A stretch of 64,000 nucleotides of DNA, from positions 73,763,912 to 73,827,911 of the forward strand of contig CM043963.1 in NCBI GenBank assembly GCA_014529385.2, in the 5' to 3' direction. This DNA comes from Adiantum capillus-veneris. Lineage: Eukaryota; Streptophyta; Polypodiopsida; Polypodiales; Pteridaceae. Under the pieces are notes generated by a model. It searched no databases, was not told the DNA's origin, and saw nothing but the letters and a program-made list of their open reading frames with translations. Positions 63,045-64,000 of the stretch are shown here, piece after piece (position 1 is the first letter of the stretch; every line of letters starts with the position of its first letter). Both the position numbers and the translations under genes were made by a program.

Positions 63045-63553
63045 GTTGATTGCAAAGAATCTCCTCTATGCCATGCTTGGGGAAAGATAAGAGAACATGA
63101 TGCTTTCATTCTCTTCGACAATGGCTCTACTCAAAATTTCATATCCATGGAGTTGGCCACTAGGCTAGGCATCCAAGCCTTTGACATGAGAAATAATCTA
63201 CCAGTTGATGGTGCTTTCAAGGGAGAATAAGTTCTAGTTAGTCCCTTAATTGGGAAATTGAGGCTTCATGTCCAAAGCTATGTGGACAAAGAGGATTTCT
63301 TCAGGACATAATCCTCGGGGCACCATGGTTTGATCGCATGGCGGCCAACATCAAGTTCCCCGAAAGGCAAATTTACTTTAAGTACTTGGACACAGACATG
63401 TATATATATGCTAACGAGTCAGGTAACACTATACCTCTTGTACATAAGCAAGCTTTTGATAAGTCAATAAAGAGATCTATTTCCGTGTACATGATATTTG
63501 TAAAAGACTCTCAAAATGCACCTAATGTTTTGTCAAATAAAAATAGGGAATAA
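63045..63553 (+). pseudogene. Protease of element H
   Basis: AWGKIREHDAFILFDNGSTQNFIS holds the active-site loop at about 63117, with D-N-G in place of D-S/P-G. A TAA at 63228 interrupts (GAFKGE, then VLVSPLIGKLRLHVQ). After a shift, DIILGAPWFDRMAANIKFPERQI gives the ILG motif. The frame 63338-63553 ends in VKDSQNAPNV. Confidence 0.8.
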
Positions 63554-63582
63554 AAAATAATTAGGGTTATCTAATTTTCTTA

Positions 63583-64000
63583 ATGAATTCCAAGATGTTT
63601 TTATTGACGACATCCCTAATGAATTGCCTCCAAAACGAGGGGATGATGACCATGCAATTGAGCTTCTTCCAGGAATCTCACCGTCTAATAAACCCCTTTA
63701 TCGAGTTTCTCAAGCTCAACAAGAGGAAATTATGTGGCAAGTGCATGGGTTGTTTGAGAAAGGAATGGTTAGGCCTAGTTCCTCTCCATTTTGTTCACCA
63801 CTTATATTATTGCAAAAGAAAGATGACACATATCGTATATGTGTTCACTATAGAGCACTAAGTAGGATCACTATTAAGAAAGGTCTCTTGTTCCGCAGGT
63901 AGAAGACCTATTTGATAAGCTACAAGGATAGACCTACTCCAGTAGGATTGACCTAAAAAGTGGCTATCACCAAATAAGGATTGTGGATCAAGACATTGTA
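63583..64000 (+). pseudogene. Reverse transcriptase start of element H, cut by the window edge
   Basis: FQDVFIDDIPNELPPKRGDDDHAIELLPG, then KPLYRVSQAQQEEIMWQV, MVRPSSSPFCSPLILLQKKD and TYRICVHYRALSRIT are the fingers of a Ty3 RT. A TAG at 63900 and a later TAG before VDLKSGYHQIRIVDQD break the frame. The catalytic YxDD would lie beyond 64000. Confidence 0.88.

Larger units (their letters stand above)
59600..64000 (+). mobile_element. Element H: chromovirus-like Ty3/gypsy element, 5' part, continues beyond the window
   Basis: A presumed 5' LTR ends at 60836, followed by an initiator-Met-type primer site, a leader, gag, a CCHC knuckle, protease, and the start of RT at the window edge. Its RT and protease are unlike those of A/B/C and F. 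Coding regions contain stops, shifts and tandem duplications. The left LTR boundary could not be fixed. Confidence 0.75.

Noticed and set aside
1-64000. tRNA, rRNA or intact host protein-coding genes
   Set aside because: No cloverleaf-like or rRNA-like segment was noticed on reading, and all recognised proteins are of mobile elements apart from the PPR pseudogene. A tRNA or covariance-model scan was not possible here.

Overview
This window is repeat-dense nuclear DNA from a vascular plant. Nearly every recognisable coding stretch belongs to a transposable element. There are plant-type LTR retrotransposons with tRNA-Asp-like and tRNA-iMet-like primer sites, a CACTA DNA transposon remnant, a decayed PPR gene fragment, long AT-rich spacers and CA/GA microsatellites. 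The depth of nesting and the PPR style suggest a large-genome lineage such as a fern or gymnosperm. The sequence alone does not settle this. No intact host gene, rRNA or tRNA was found.

Layout. Element A is an old Ty3/gypsy element of the Athila/Tat type. It enters from the left (integrase, 1-701), resumes at 19628 and runs to its 3' LTR. It is interrupted twice. Element B (702-19627, TSD GACAT, LTRs of 943 and 948 bp that look over 99% alike) is a related, nearly complete 18.9-kb element inserted in A's integrase. Element D (27155-32047, minus strand, gag only) sits at the first bases of A's 3' LTR. After a stray RNase H fragment (about 33022-33480) comes element C, a third relative of A and B (about 33490-51270). 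C is interrupted in its protease by element F (37877-49724), a gypsy element of another lineage. F is interrupted in its integrase by the copia element G (43118-48260, TSD AGAGG). To the right lie an unclassified AT-rich stretch, a CACTA remnant (about 52829-56152), a minus-strand PPR pseudogene, unclassified spacer, and the 5' part of a chromovirus-like gypsy element H that runs off the window.

The A/B/C lineage is the interesting part. Its gene order is LTR, leader, ORF1, gag, protease 1, RT, RNase H, integrase with a duplicated zinc domain (seen in B), a second protease-like domain, a tryptophan-repeat tail, an internal polypurine tract, an intron, a long ORF2, the 3' polypurine tract and the LTR. 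Each family carries its own perfect or near-perfect palindrome with a CGCG centre. The palindromes repeat at about 270-290-bp steps in the leader (B, C) and upstream of ORF2 (A, B), and one degenerate copy sits at an equivalent place in each LTR. In A and B the pre-ORF2 array lies inside a predicted phase-1 intron whose splice sites, branch point and upstream ATG are conserved and in frame with ORF2. I infer a lineage-wide, family-specific cis-element system, perhaps paired with ORF2 or acting in RNA dimerisation or silencing control. The function is unproven.
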